Notes: a model not told the origin generated them from the letters alone. Counted from the stretch's first letter, positions 1 through 5,426 are shown. The stretch: 5,606 bases of DNA from Phycisphaerales bacterium (GCA_028288905.1 JAQGHJ010000657.1:1-5606), one strand, 5' to 3'. Translations and numbers: made by a program.

Positions 1-11
1 GCCGCCAACTC

Positions 12-428
12 TCACTTGCCCACGAGGAGCATCCACGACGCCCCGAACTTGTCGGCGACCATGCCGAACCGCGGGGAGAAGAACGTCTTCGTCAGCGGCA
101 TCTGCACCTGTCCGCCGCCGGCGGCCAGCGCGGCGAACACCCGGTCGGCGTCGGCCTCGGTCGGGACCGTCAGCGACAGCGAGAACCCCTTGAACGACGG
201 GCCCCCGCCACACCGGCCGTCGGACGCCATGATCGTCGTGTCCCCGACCGTCATCTGCATGTGCATCACCTTGTCCTCGCTCCCGGGCGGGACCATCTTC
301 GGGTCGCACGGCTCGGGGCTGTCCTTGAACCGCATCATCATCGTCACCTCGGCCCCGAGCGTGGCCTTGTAGAACGCGGCGGCCTCTTCGCAGCGGCCGT
401 CGAAGAACAGGTAGGGCTGGACTTTCAT
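12..428 (-). CDS. PhnB-like VOC (glyoxalase/bleomycin-resistance fold) family protein
   Basis: A 138-residue protein of the vicinal oxygen chelate superfamily, PhnB/'3-demethylubiquinone-9 3-methyltransferase-like' branch. The sequence shows the family's opening YLFFDGRCEEAAAFYKATLGA (residues 6-26, shortened here by family memory), an MHMQMTVGD strand with His56, MASDGR (67-72), and the closing FFSPRFGMVADKFGASWML. Length is normal for the single-domain members, which dimerise to form the metal/substrate site. The PhnB name is historical; most members have no proven reaction, so substrate is unknown. The ATG at 428 is preceded on the minus strand by GAGG (436-439) at a good 7-nt spacing, fixing the start. 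It is the last gene of the minus-strand ArsR/SRPBCC cluster, 116 bp beyond the preceding gene, and such VOC proteins commonly travel with SRPBCC proteins. Family assignment is firm; biochemical role is not. Confidence 0.9.
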   Translation of the reverse strand: MKVQPYLFFDGRCEEAAAFYKATLGAEVTMMMRFKDSPEPCDPKMVPPGSEDKVMHMQMTVGDTTIMASDGRCGGGPSFKGFSLSLTVPTEADADRVFAALAAGGGQVQMPLTKTFFSPRFGMVADKFGASWMLLVGK

Positions 429-544
429 GGCGGTACCTCGGTCGGGTGGGTCGGCGGGAAGTTCGGAACGGGTCGGCGGGCGGGGAACGCGTGCCCCGCG
501 TCACGATCTGCGGAACGGCGGATGGTCGCGGTCTGGAACGTTCC
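429..544. other. Intergenic gap between the VOC gene and the anchored SRPBCC gene
   Basis: A 116-bp spacer holding the GAGG ribosome-binding site of the VOC gene and one short possible hairpin (480-485 gcgggg with 494-499 ccccgc, 8-nt loop). No T tract follows on either strand, so it does not look like an intrinsic terminator. I see no convincing promoter. Confidence 0.5.
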
Positions 545-1111
545 TCACGGCACGGCCACGGCCACGCCCTGGGGCGTCGGCGCCGCCTCGGCCAGCGTTT
601 TCAGTTGGGCCAAGCCAACCTCGAAGTCGCCGCCGCACATCTTGTCCATGTTCATGAACAGGCAGGCGGCCTTGGACACGAAGTTCTTCTCCCCGTTCAG
701 GGTCCAGGTCACCTCGGTCGCCCCGCCCGCCCGCGGGGCGAACGTGAAGTCGGCCGTGTTCGTGCCCTTGAACGGCCGCAGGAAGTCGAGCCGCATCCGG
801 ACCCGTTCGCCCGGCCGGCTGTCGACGACCGTCATGCTCCCGGCCCCGACGTCGTTGTTCCCGTCCCACCGGTAGATCGCCCCGAGCCCGGCGGCCGGGC
901 CCTCGAACGCCGTCTTCATGTTCGGGTCCCGCTTGGCGTACGGGGACCACGCCGGCCAACCTCGCAAGTCGTTCACCCGCTCGAACAAAGCAGCCGCCGG
1001 GGCGCCGATCGTGGTCGATCGCGCGACGCGGAAGTGGGCGGGCTGAAGGGCGACGAACACGAGCAGCCCGATGACGAGCACGGCGAGGACGATGAGGATC
1101 TTGACGATCAT
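545..1111 (-). CDS. Membrane-anchored SRPBCC (START/polyketide-cyclase-like) family protein
   Basis: A 188-residue protein. Residues 1-22 form one uninterrupted hydrophobic stretch (IVKILIVLAVLVIGLLVFVA) with a lysine near the N-terminus, best read as an N-terminal membrane anchor. The rest (about 27-175) is an SRPBCC helix-grip domain of the polyketide cyclase/dehydrase type. Visible family features are RSTTIGAPAAALFERVNDL, GWPAWSPYAKRDPNMK, FEGPAAGLGAIYRWDGN and a C-terminal DKMCGGDFEVGLAQLK helix. The fold binds hydrophobic ligands in a deep cavity; the ligand here is unknown. An in-frame upstream ATG at 1189 would add 26 residues without family character. I prefer 1111 because GGAG (minus strand, 1122-1125) lies 10 nt before it and the anchor then starts the protein. 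It sits between the second AHSA1-type gene and the VOC gene, same strand. Confidence 0.88.
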   Translation of the reverse strand: MIVKILIVLAVLVIGLLVFVALQPAHFRVARSTTIGAPAAALFERVNDLRGWPAWSPYAKRDPNMKTAFEGPAAGLGAIYRWDGNNDVGAGSMTVVDSRPGERVRMRLDFLRPFKGTNTADFTFAPRAGGATEVTWTLNGEKNFVSKAACLFMNMDKMCGGDFEVGLAQLKTLAEAAPTPQGVAVAVP

Positions 1112-1179
1112 GAAAGTGGCGCTCCGAAGGTAGGAATTGGGTCGGCCGAGGGCGTGTCCCGCCTGCGGCCGAACGGGGT

Positions 1180-1192
1180 TCAGTGACACTGA
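1180..1192. promoter_or_regulatory. Short perfect dyad, possible operator
   Basis: tcagtgacactga is a 6+1+6 perfect inverted repeat 68 bp upstream of the anchored SRPBCC start. The symmetry is directly visible. A role as a regulator-binding site is only a guess, since no matching site or convincing promoter boxes were found nearby. Confidence 0.25.
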
Positions 1193-1255
1193 CCTCTAAC
1201 CCGGCCGATGGGCGGAAAATCACACGGCGTAGGCGGTGCCCGGGAAGCCGAAGCA

Positions 1256-1298
1256 CCGGGTGGCATGGGCAAACTTCTTGTTTGCCCATGCCACCCGG
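1256..1298. repeat. Perfect 19-bp stem-loop (dispersed palindrome type)
   Basis: Arms 1256-1274 and 1280-1298 are exact reverse complements over 19 bp, with a 5-nt loop ttctt (1275-1279). It lies 32 bp past the stop of the second AHSA1-type gene (minus strand). It lacks a downstream T run on either strand, so it is not a canonical intrinsic terminator, although it could protect or end a transcript's 3' end. The arm motif tggcatgggcaaa read as protein gives CPCHP-like peptides. I recall these from spurious ORFs in Gemmata-group genomes, which suggests a genome-wide repeat family; that part is from memory, not from this window. Confidence 0.75.
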
Positions 1299-1330
1299 AC
1301 TGGCGACGTTCCGCCTTGCCTCGACGCTCA

Positions 1331-1837
1331 TCACATCGTCGGCAGGTACTCAGCGAGGCGGGCGAGCGTCTGCTTGCCGCCCTCGATCGCCCCGTGCTTC
1401 TCGACCACGTACGCCTTGGCCTCGGCGGTGACGAACAGCGCACGCATCGTGAGCCGGGTCCGGCCGCCCCCGGCGTCCTCGAACGTGACGGTGGTCCGGT
1501 GGCTCATCGACTCGCAGCCCTCGTCGCCGCCGCCGTGGTTGAAGACGAGCCGCTCGGGCGGGACGACCTCCAGGTACGTGACCTTGTTCTGGTAGTCGGT
1601 GCCGTCCGGCCCGTGCATGACGAACCGCCACACCCCGCCGGGGGACACGTCCATGCTAAAGGTGGTGGTCGTGAACCCGCGGGGGCCCCACCACTTCGCC
1701 AAGTGGGCCGGGTCGGTCCACGCCCGGTACACCAGATCCCGCGGCGCGTCGTACTCGCGGAACTGGACGATCTCACGGTCGGCGACGTCGGCGTGGCTCG
1801 GAACGGCGGCGGCCGGGGTGATTGTCGATTGATTCAT
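1331..1837 (-). CDS. SRPBCC domain protein, AHSA1-like
   Basis: A 168-residue protein of the Aha1/AHSA1-like branch of the SRPBCC superfamily. Signature segments are YDAPRDLVYRAWTDPAHLAKWWGP (29-52), SMDVSPGGVWRFVMHGPDG (61-79), YLEVVPPERLVF (88-99) and TVTFED followed by TRLTM (116-131), then a C-terminal helix ending LARLAEYLPTM. The N-terminal ~20 residues are a low-complexity lead. A longer frame opens at 1918, but its extra 27 residues are Pro/Arg-rich and overlap the repeat at 1911. The ATG at 1837 has AGGA (minus strand, 1847-1850) 9 nt upstream, so I start there. These domains bind small hydrophobic ligands; bacterial members rarely have a proven role and are not generally Hsp90 activators despite the name. 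It is a divergent paralogue of the SRPBCC gene upstream of it. Confidence 0.92.
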   Translation of the reverse strand: MNQSTITPAAAVPSHADVADREIVQFREYDAPRDLVYRAWTDPAHLAKWWGPRGFTTTTFSMDVSPGGVWRFVMHGPDGTDYQNKVTYLEVVPPERLVFNHGGGDEGCESMSHRTTVTFEDAGGGRTRLTMRALFVTAEAKAYVVEKHGAIEGGKQTLARLAEYLPTM

Positions 1838-2080
1838 AAGTGTAAATCCTGTGTTCGTGCTTCGGTTGCGCCTGCGGTGGAAGAGGCGAGGCGGCGGCGG
1901 CCCCTTCCCTCGTGGCACGGGTTCTCAAAGCGTGTGGCGTTTACTCGCGCCTGCGGGCACCGCCCGCCCGAACCGCGAGGGGCGACCTCACGCCGTGCCG
2001 TCGCGGCGGTCCCGGGCAACGTGCGGGGCACACGCACGCACGGGTTGGAAACCCGTGCCACGGGGGACGCGGCCGACGGC
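1838..2080. other. Intergenic region occupied by a paired palindromic repeat
   Basis: A 243-bp spacer between two same-strand SRPBCC genes. The part next to 1837 carries the AGGA ribosome-binding site. The rest (1911-2062) is taken up by the paired repeat described separately. No credible gene and no clear promoter boxes are visible. Confidence 0.6.
1911..2062. repeat. Inverted pair of cacggg-type palindromes (REP/BIME-like)
   Basis: Outer arms 1911-1923 and 2050-2062 are exact 13-bp inverted repeats. The right copy contains a perfect small hairpin, 9-bp arms 2038-2046 and 2050-2058 around gga. The left copy is a degraded version of the same hairpin (cacgggtt, ctc, aaagcgtg; two mismatches). 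The two copies point at each other with the gtggcacggg side outward. This is the same arrangement as at 5440-5574, with a different ~95-bp interior. Head-on pairing of small hairpins is the layout of REP/BIME elements. No RAYT transposase is in view, so that name describes form only. Confidence 0.65.
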
Positions 2081-2611
2081 TCAGGCGAACTTCGGGAGCA
2101 GTTCGACCAGCCGGTCGAACGACTCGTTCCACCCGCCGGTGTGCGACGCCCGGCTCTCGGCCGACGCCAGCCCGGCCTGGACGAACGTCATCTCCGTCTT
2201 GCCGCCGGGCCGGTCGGCGAACGTGAGGGTCACCAACGACGCGTGGCCGAGCCGGCCGGCCGCGTCCTCCCAGGCGTGGGTGAACGCCAGCCGGGCCGGC
2301 GGCACGACCTCGCGGTAGGTGCCCCCGGAAATGTGGTCCCGGCCGTCCGGGGACCGCATGCCCGCCCGCCACGCCCCGCCGGCGCGGACGTCGGCCTCGG
2401 CGAACAGCGGCGTGAAGTCCTTGCAGCAGAGCCACCGGGCCAGCAGGGCCGGGTCCGTCCACGCCCGGAACACGAGGGCCGGCGGGGCGTCGAACACCCG
2501 GCTCAGGACGAGGTCCGGGACGGCCGGCGCGGCGGCCGGAACGACCGGCGTCGCCCGCGCCGGGGCCGGAGGGGCCTGGACGGCCGTCGCGGTCTCACTT
2601 CTTGCGGCCAT
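2081..2611 (-). CDS. SRPBCC domain protein, AHSA1-like, coupled to ArsR repressor
   Basis: A 176-residue protein. Residues 1-32 are an Ala/Pro/Val-rich disordered-looking lead; the SRPBCC domain spans about 34-176. Family features are LSRVFDAPPALVFRAWTDP (36-54), ARWLCCKDFTPLFAEADVRAGG, MRSPDGRDHISGGTYREVVPP, LVTLTFADRPGGKTEMTFVQ and the C-terminal GGWNESFDRLVELLPKFA. The ATG at 2611 lies inside the end of the repressor gene (17-bp overlap, different frame). A strong AGGAG (minus strand, 2619-2623) sits 7 nt before it, so start and translational coupling are well supported. ArsR repressors paired with an SRPBCC gene are frequent, and the SRPBCC partner is usually the repressor's target operon member. 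Substrate is unknown. It is clearly paralogous to the gene at 1331-1837 (shared FDAP/YDAP...RAWTDP, GG.WR, SPDG/GPDG and EVVPP.RL.F blocks). Confidence 0.93.
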   Translation of the reverse strand: MAARSETATAVQAPPAPARATPVVPAAAPAVPDLVLSRVFDAPPALVFRAWTDPALLARWLCCKDFTPLFAEADVRAGGAWRAGMRSPDGRDHISGGTYREVVPPARLAFTHAWEDAAGRLGHASLVTLTFADRPGGKTEMTFVQAGLASAESRASHTGGWNESFDRLVELLPKFA

Positions 2612-2975
2612 GCTTCTTCTCCTGTGCGGGGGGCGGTTCGGCCTTGGCCTCGGTCGCTTGGAGTTCCTTCAGGTACGCGTCGAGCCGGTCGAAGCTTTCC
2701 TCCCAGAACCGGCGGTACCGGCCGACCCAGTCGTCGACGTCCTTCAGCGGCCCGGCCGCCAGCCGGCACGGCCGCCACTGGGCGTCCCGCCCTCGCGAGA
2801 TCAGCCCGGCCCGCTCCAGCACCTTCAGGTGCTTGGAGATGCCCGGCAGGCTCATCGCGAACGGGGCGGCCAAGTCGTTAACCGTCGCCTCGCCCGACGC
2901 GAGCCGGGCCAGGATGGCCCGCCGGGTTGGATCGGCGAGGGCGGCGAACGTGGTGCTCAGTGCGTCGGCCGACAT
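2595..2975 (-). CDS. ArsR-family winged-helix transcriptional repressor (metal-independent type)
   Basis: A 126-residue DNA-binding regulator. It opens with the classic LSTTFAALADPTRRAILARLASGE (6-29), followed by the helix-turn-helix TVNDLAAPFAMSLPGISKHLKVLERAGLI (31-59; S47-H49 region is the recognition helix) and the wing SRGRDAQWRPCRL (60-72). The ELCVCDL-type metal site of ArsR/SmtB is absent, and Cys70 is the only cysteine. Metal sensing is therefore unlikely; this resembles the SdpR-like repressors found with SRPBCC genes. Residues 88-105 (RRFWEESFDRLDAYLKEL) form the usual C-terminal helix, and the protein ends in a Lys/Arg-rich tail (EKKHGRKK). It is first in the minus-strand cluster, overlaps the next gene by 17 bp, and has a promoter plus a dyad directly upstream, suggesting autorepression. 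No clear Shine-Dalgarno precedes the ATG at 2975. Confidence 0.94.
   Translation of the reverse strand: MSADALSTTFAALADPTRRAILARLASGEATVNDLAAPFAMSLPGISKHLKVLERAGLISRGRDAQWRPCRLAAGPLKDVDDWVGRYRRFWEESFDRLDAYLKELQATEAKAEPPPAQEKKHGRKK
2619..2623 (-). promoter_or_regulatory. Ribosome-binding site for the coupled SRPBCC gene
   Basis: AGGAG on the minus strand, 7 nt before the ATG at 2611 and inside the repressor's coding end. It fixes the start of the SRPBCC gene and supports translational coupling. Confidence 0.75.
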
Positions 2976-2979
2976 CGTG

Positions 2980-3001
2980 ATTAACTGAATGGTTAATTAA
3001 C
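2980..3001. promoter_or_regulatory. AT-rich dyad, probable ArsR operator
   Basis: Two overlapping symmetric sites lie 5-26 bp upstream of the repressor ATG: attaac-N6-gttaat (2980-2985 with 2992-2997) and the perfect 10-bp palindrome gttaattaac (2992-3001). They lie just downstream of the proposed -10 box on the minus strand, where a bound repressor would block initiation or escape. The AT-rich symmetric sequence in an otherwise very GC-rich window suits an ArsR-family operator. Binding itself is inferred. Confidence 0.6.
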
Positions 3002-3009
3002 TAATCGGA

Positions 3010-3038
3010 AAAATACATGGCGGAGCATGAGTGGTCAA
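3010..3038 (-). promoter_or_regulatory. Sigma70-type promoter of the ArsR operon
   Basis: On the minus strand, TTGACC (3038-3033; 5 of 6 to consensus) is followed after exactly 17 nt by TATTTT (3015-3010; 4 of 6). Initiation near 3003 would give a leader of about 28 nt to the ATG at 2975, and would place the AT-rich dyad across the start site. This is the best promoter match in the window. Confidence 0.6.
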
Positions 3039-3104
3039 GGTTTTTCTTTCGACAAATTGACCCGCCGATAATGAGCCTGCGTTTTGGACCACGGTCCGAG
3101 GCCT

Positions 3105-3207
3105 CTCCTGTCATCCAGAGCGGCAACGAAGGATCTCGGGCCGGAAGTGCCACCCGCTGGCCGTTTCACCGGCCCGAGATCCGTCGCTGCGCTCTGGATG
3201 ACAGGAG
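3105..3207. repeat. Imperfect 103-bp palindromic element in the hrpA leader
   Basis: Outer arms 3105-3122 and 3190-3207 are perfect 18-bp inverted repeats (ctcctgtcatccagagcg). Inner arms 3131-3144 and 3169-3182 are perfect over 14 bp (ggatctcgggccgg). Unmatched segments of 8 and 7 nt separate them, and a 24-nt centre (3145-3168) forms the loop. The arm text gtcatccagagcg...ggatct resembles the widespread 'tcatcctgagcg...aaggatct' dispersed repeat that yields VILSEAKDLG-like spurious peptides in many bacteria; that family link is from memory. No transposase or clear target duplication is visible. If the helicase is transcribed from upstream of it, the element would fold in the mRNA leader. 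Confidence 0.7.
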
Positions 3208-3346
3208 GCGGCCGGGCGGCGCCAACGGATGGCTTTGGACCATCCGTGCTTGGACTACAGCGCCGGGACTACGGGGCGGGGCGGGGACGGAGAAGCCGGC
3301 TGACCGTCGCCTGCGTAAGATGTTCGCTTTATCCCTTCAGGCCCTC

Positions 3347-3352
3347 GGAGGA
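3347..3352 (+). promoter_or_regulatory. Candidate ribosome-binding site of the helicase gene
   Basis: GGAGGA ends 12 nt before the GTG at 3365, a little longer than ideal spacing. The alternative in-frame ATG at 3320 has no comparable site upstream. This is one of the two reasons for choosing 3365; the other is alignment with the HrpA N-terminus. Confidence 0.45.
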
Positions 3353-3364
3353 CCCGGACCGCCC

Positions 3365-5422
3365 GTGAACCCGCTGCTCCAACAACTCGACGCCCTCGAC
3401 GCCCGGCTCGGCGACTGCATGCTCCGCGACCAGCACCGGCTCCGGGCCCGGCTCCGGGCGCTGCTGACGGACGTCGAGCGGAACCCGGCCGACCCGTCCC
3501 GCGCCCAGGCCGTGCTCGACGCGGTCGCCGGGAAGGTCGACGCTTCCGCCGCCGAGCGGGCCGAGCGGCTGCGGAACCTGCCGGTGCCAACGTTCCCCGA
3601 GGAGCTGCCGGTCGTCGCCCGCCGGGACGAGATCAAGGCGGCGATCCGCGACCACCAGGTCGTGGTCCTGTGCGGCGAGACCGGCAGCGGCAAGACGACC
3701 CAGCTCCCGAAGATCTGCCTGGAGCTCGGCCGGGGCGTCGCCGGCATGATCGGGCACACCCAGCCCCGCCGGATCGCCGCCCGCAGCGTCGCGATGCGGA
3801 TCGCGTCGGAGATGCGGAGCCAGCTCGGGCACGCGGTCGGGTACAAGGTGCGGTTCCACGACCAGACACGGCCCGAGACGTACGTCAAGCTGATGACGGA
3901 CGGCATCCTGCTGGCCGAGGCCCAGGGCGACCGTTTCCTGAGCGCCTACGACACGCTGATCATCGACGAGGCGCACGAGCGGAGCCTGAACATCGATTTC
4001 CTCCTCGGGCTGCTCAAGGGGCTGCTGCCCCGCCGCCCCGAGCTGAAGCTGATCATCACGAGCGCGACGATCGACCCGAAGCGGTTCTCCGACCACTTCG
4101 GCGGGGCCCCGATGGTGGAGGTCTCCGGTCGCACCTACCCGGTCGAGGTCCGGTACGAGCCGGCAGAGGAGGCGGACGAGGACTCGGAGGACCTGGCGAC
4201 CGAGGACGCAATCTGCCGGGCGACCGACGAACTGGCCCGCGAGGGGCCGGGGGACGTGCTGGTGTTCTTGGCCGGCGAGCGGGAGATCCGCGAGACGGCC
4301 GAGGCGCTCCGCAAGCACCACCCGCCGGAGACGGAGATCCTGCCGCTGTACTCGCGGCTGAGCACGGACGAGCAGATGAAGGTGTTCCAGCCGCACGGCC
4401 GGCGGCGGATCGTGCTGGCGACGAACGTCGCCGAGACGTCGCTGACCGTCCCGGGCATCCGGTACGTGATCGACCCGGGCACCGCCCGGATGAGCCGGTA
4501 CAACCCGCGGACGAAGGTGCAGCGGCTGCCGATCGAGAAGGTCAGCCGGGCGAGCGCCGATCAGCGGAAGGGACGGTGCGGCCGGGTCGGGCCGGGCGTG
4601 TGCGTCCGGCTGTACACGGAGGAGGACTTCGCCGCCCGCCCGGCGTACACGGACCCGGAGGTGCTGCGGACGAACCTGTCGGCCGTCATCTTGCAGATGA
4701 AGGCGTTCGGGCTCGGGAACGTGCAGGACTTCCCATTCGTCGACCCGCCGGACTACCGTTCGGTCCGGGACGGGTACGCGACGCTGCACGAGCTGGGGGC
4801 GATCGACGAGACGAACGAGCTGACCCGGATCGGGCACCAGCTCGCCCGGTTGCCGGTCGACCCCAAGCTCGGGCGGATGGTGCTGGCCGCGATCGACGAG
4901 GGGTGCGTGGACGAGGTGCTGGTGATCGCGTCGGCCCTGGCCGTACAGGACCCCCGCGAGCGGCCGATGGACAAGGCGGCCGAGGCGGACGCCGCCCACG
5001 CCCCGTTCCGGGACGAGCAGAGCGACTTCGTCTCCTACCTGAAGCTGTGGGCCGCGTTCCGCGACCGCCAGGAACACCTGAGCGGCAGCCGACTGCGGAA
5101 GTGGTGCCAGGCGGCGTTCGTCAGCTACGTGCGGATGCGGGAGTGGCACGACGTCCACGCCCAATTGAAAGAGGTGGCCGGCGAGCTGGGGCTGCTGCGG
5201 GCGGCCCGGCTGGCGGCGGCGGCGGCGACGGGCGGGAATGGCGGACCGGCGGCGTCCGGGCGGCCGAAGTCGTTGCGGGAGGAACTGCCGTCCCGGAGCC
5301 GCGGGCGGCGGGGCCGGCGGCGCGGCGGCGATGCGACGGGCACCGGCGGGCGGCAAGGCACGGGCGTATCCGTCCCGGCCGTGCCGCCCAACACACCGGG
5401 CCGTGTGCAGGAACGGACTTGA
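3365..5422 (+). CDS. hrpA: HrpA-type DEAH-box ATP-dependent RNA helicase, C-terminally short
   Basis: A 685-residue 3'-5' RNA helicase-like protein. Numbered from GTG 3365, the N-terminal LDARLGDCMLRDQHRLRARL matches the HrpA lead. RecA1 carries Walker A GETGSGKT (104-111), DEAH (201-204) and SAT (233-235). RecA2 carries TNVAETSLT (353-361) and QRKGRCGRVGPG (400-411). The winged-helix/HA2 region follows (FPFVDPPD, LHELGAID, RIGHQLARLPVDPKLGRMVLAA, QDPRERPMDKA). Similarity to E. coli HrpA continues to REWHDVHAQLKEVAGELG (~611) and then ends. The OB-fold and the ~600-residue DUF3418 part of the ~1300-residue family protein are absent. They are replaced by an Ala/Gly-rich stretch and a basic tail with RSRGRRGRRRGG (644-655). 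ATPase motifs are intact, so it may still be active; HrpA acts in mRNA processing and on stalled ribosomes in E. coli. The start could be ATG 3320 (15 residues longer). Whether it is a shortened gene or a naturally short form cannot be decided here. Confidence 0.9.
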   Translation: MNPLLQQLDALDARLGDCMLRDQHRLRARLRALLTDVERNPADPSRAQAVLDAVAGKVDASAAERAERLRNLPVPTFPEELPVVARRDEIKAAIRDHQVVVLCGETGSGKTTQLPKICLELGRGVAGMIGHTQPRRIAARSVAMRIASEMRSQLGHAVGYKVRFHDQTRPETYVKLMTDGILLAEAQGDRFLSAYDTLIIDEAHERSLNIDFLLGLLKGLLPRRPELKLIITSATIDPKRFSDHFGGAPMVEVSGRTYPVEVRYEPAEEADEDSEDLATEDAICRATDELAREGPGDVLVFLAGEREIRETAEALRKHHPPETEILPLYSRLSTDEQMKVFQPHGRRRIVLATNVAETSLTVPGIRYVIDPGTARMSRYNPRTKVQRLPIEKVSRASADQRKGRCGRVGPGVCVRLYTEEDFAARPAYTDPEVLRTNLSAVILQMKAFGLGNVQDFPFVDPPDYRSVRDGYATLHELGAIDETNELTRIGHQLARLPVDPKLGRMVLAAIDEGCVDEVLVIASALAVQDPRERPMDKAAEADAAHAPFRDEQSDFVSYLKLWAAFRDRQEHLSGSRLRKWCQAAFVSYVRMREWHDVHAQLKEVAGELGLLRAARLAAAAATGGNGGPAASGRPKSLREELPSRSRGRRGRRRGGDATGTGGRQGTGVSVPAVPPNTPGRVQERT

Positions 5423-5426
5423 GGCC

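Larger units (their letters stand above)
1112..1330. other. Intergenic region with stem-loop, between two SRPBCC genes
   Basis: A 219-bp spacer. It contains the ribosome-binding GGAG of the anchored SRPBCC gene, a 13-nt dyad at 1180-1192, a 6-bp imperfectly placed stem (1234-1239 with 1253-1258), and the perfect 19-bp hairpin at 1256-1298. No gene is credible here. Open frames crossing it on both strands are shadows that read through the palindrome. Confidence 0.6.
2976..3364. other. Divergent intergenic region between ArsR operon and hrpA-like gene
   Basis: A 389-bp gene-free stretch. From left to right it holds the ArsR operator and promoter (2980-3038), a possible plus-strand -10 GATAAT at 3067-3072 with only a poor -35 partner, the 103-bp palindromic element (3105-3207), a small hairpin (3225-3232 with 3240-3247, 7-nt loop), and a GGAGGA before the helicase start. 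The helicase frame stays open back to an ATG at 3017. That stretch overlaps the promoter and the palindrome and does not resemble helicase N-termini, so I treat it as noncoding. Confidence 0.6.

Noticed and set aside
480..499. Possible terminator hairpin gcgggg/ccccgc before the VOC gene
   Set aside because: Only a 6-bp stem with an 8-nt loop and no T run; expected by chance at this GC content.
501..1334. Minus-strand 277-codon frame overlapping the anchored SRPBCC gene
   Set aside because: It reads through the 1256-1298 hairpin and then a wrong frame of the SRPBCC gene; no domain is recognisable.
1208..2881. Long plus-strand open frame (557 codons) across the SRPBCC and ArsR genes
   Set aside because: It runs antisense through three well-supported genes and two repeat regions, with Arg/Pro/Gly-rich composition typical of GC-rich shadow frames.
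3083..3242. 9-bp direct repeat tttggacca (3083-3091 and 3234-3242) flanking the palindrome as a target-site duplication
   Set aside because: The copies lie 13 and 26 bp away from the palindrome ends rather than abutting them, so a duplication from insertion is not supported.
3017..3364. Extending the helicase to an ATG at 3017 (801 residues)
   Set aside because: The extra ~116 residues cross the ArsR promoter region and the 103-bp palindrome and do not resemble HrpA N-termini. The GTG at 3365 gives a normal family N-terminus and has GGAGGA upstream.
5212..5226. Frameshift in the (GGC)5 run hiding the HrpA C-terminus
   Set aside because: Translating the other two plus frames after this point gave only Arg/Gly/Ala-rich sequence without OB-fold or DUF3418 character.
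3329..5356. Long open frame (675 codons) antisense to the helicase
   Set aside because: It is a GC-driven shadow of the helicase gene: Arg/Pro/Leu/Val-rich, with no family features, while the opposite strand encodes clear helicase motifs.
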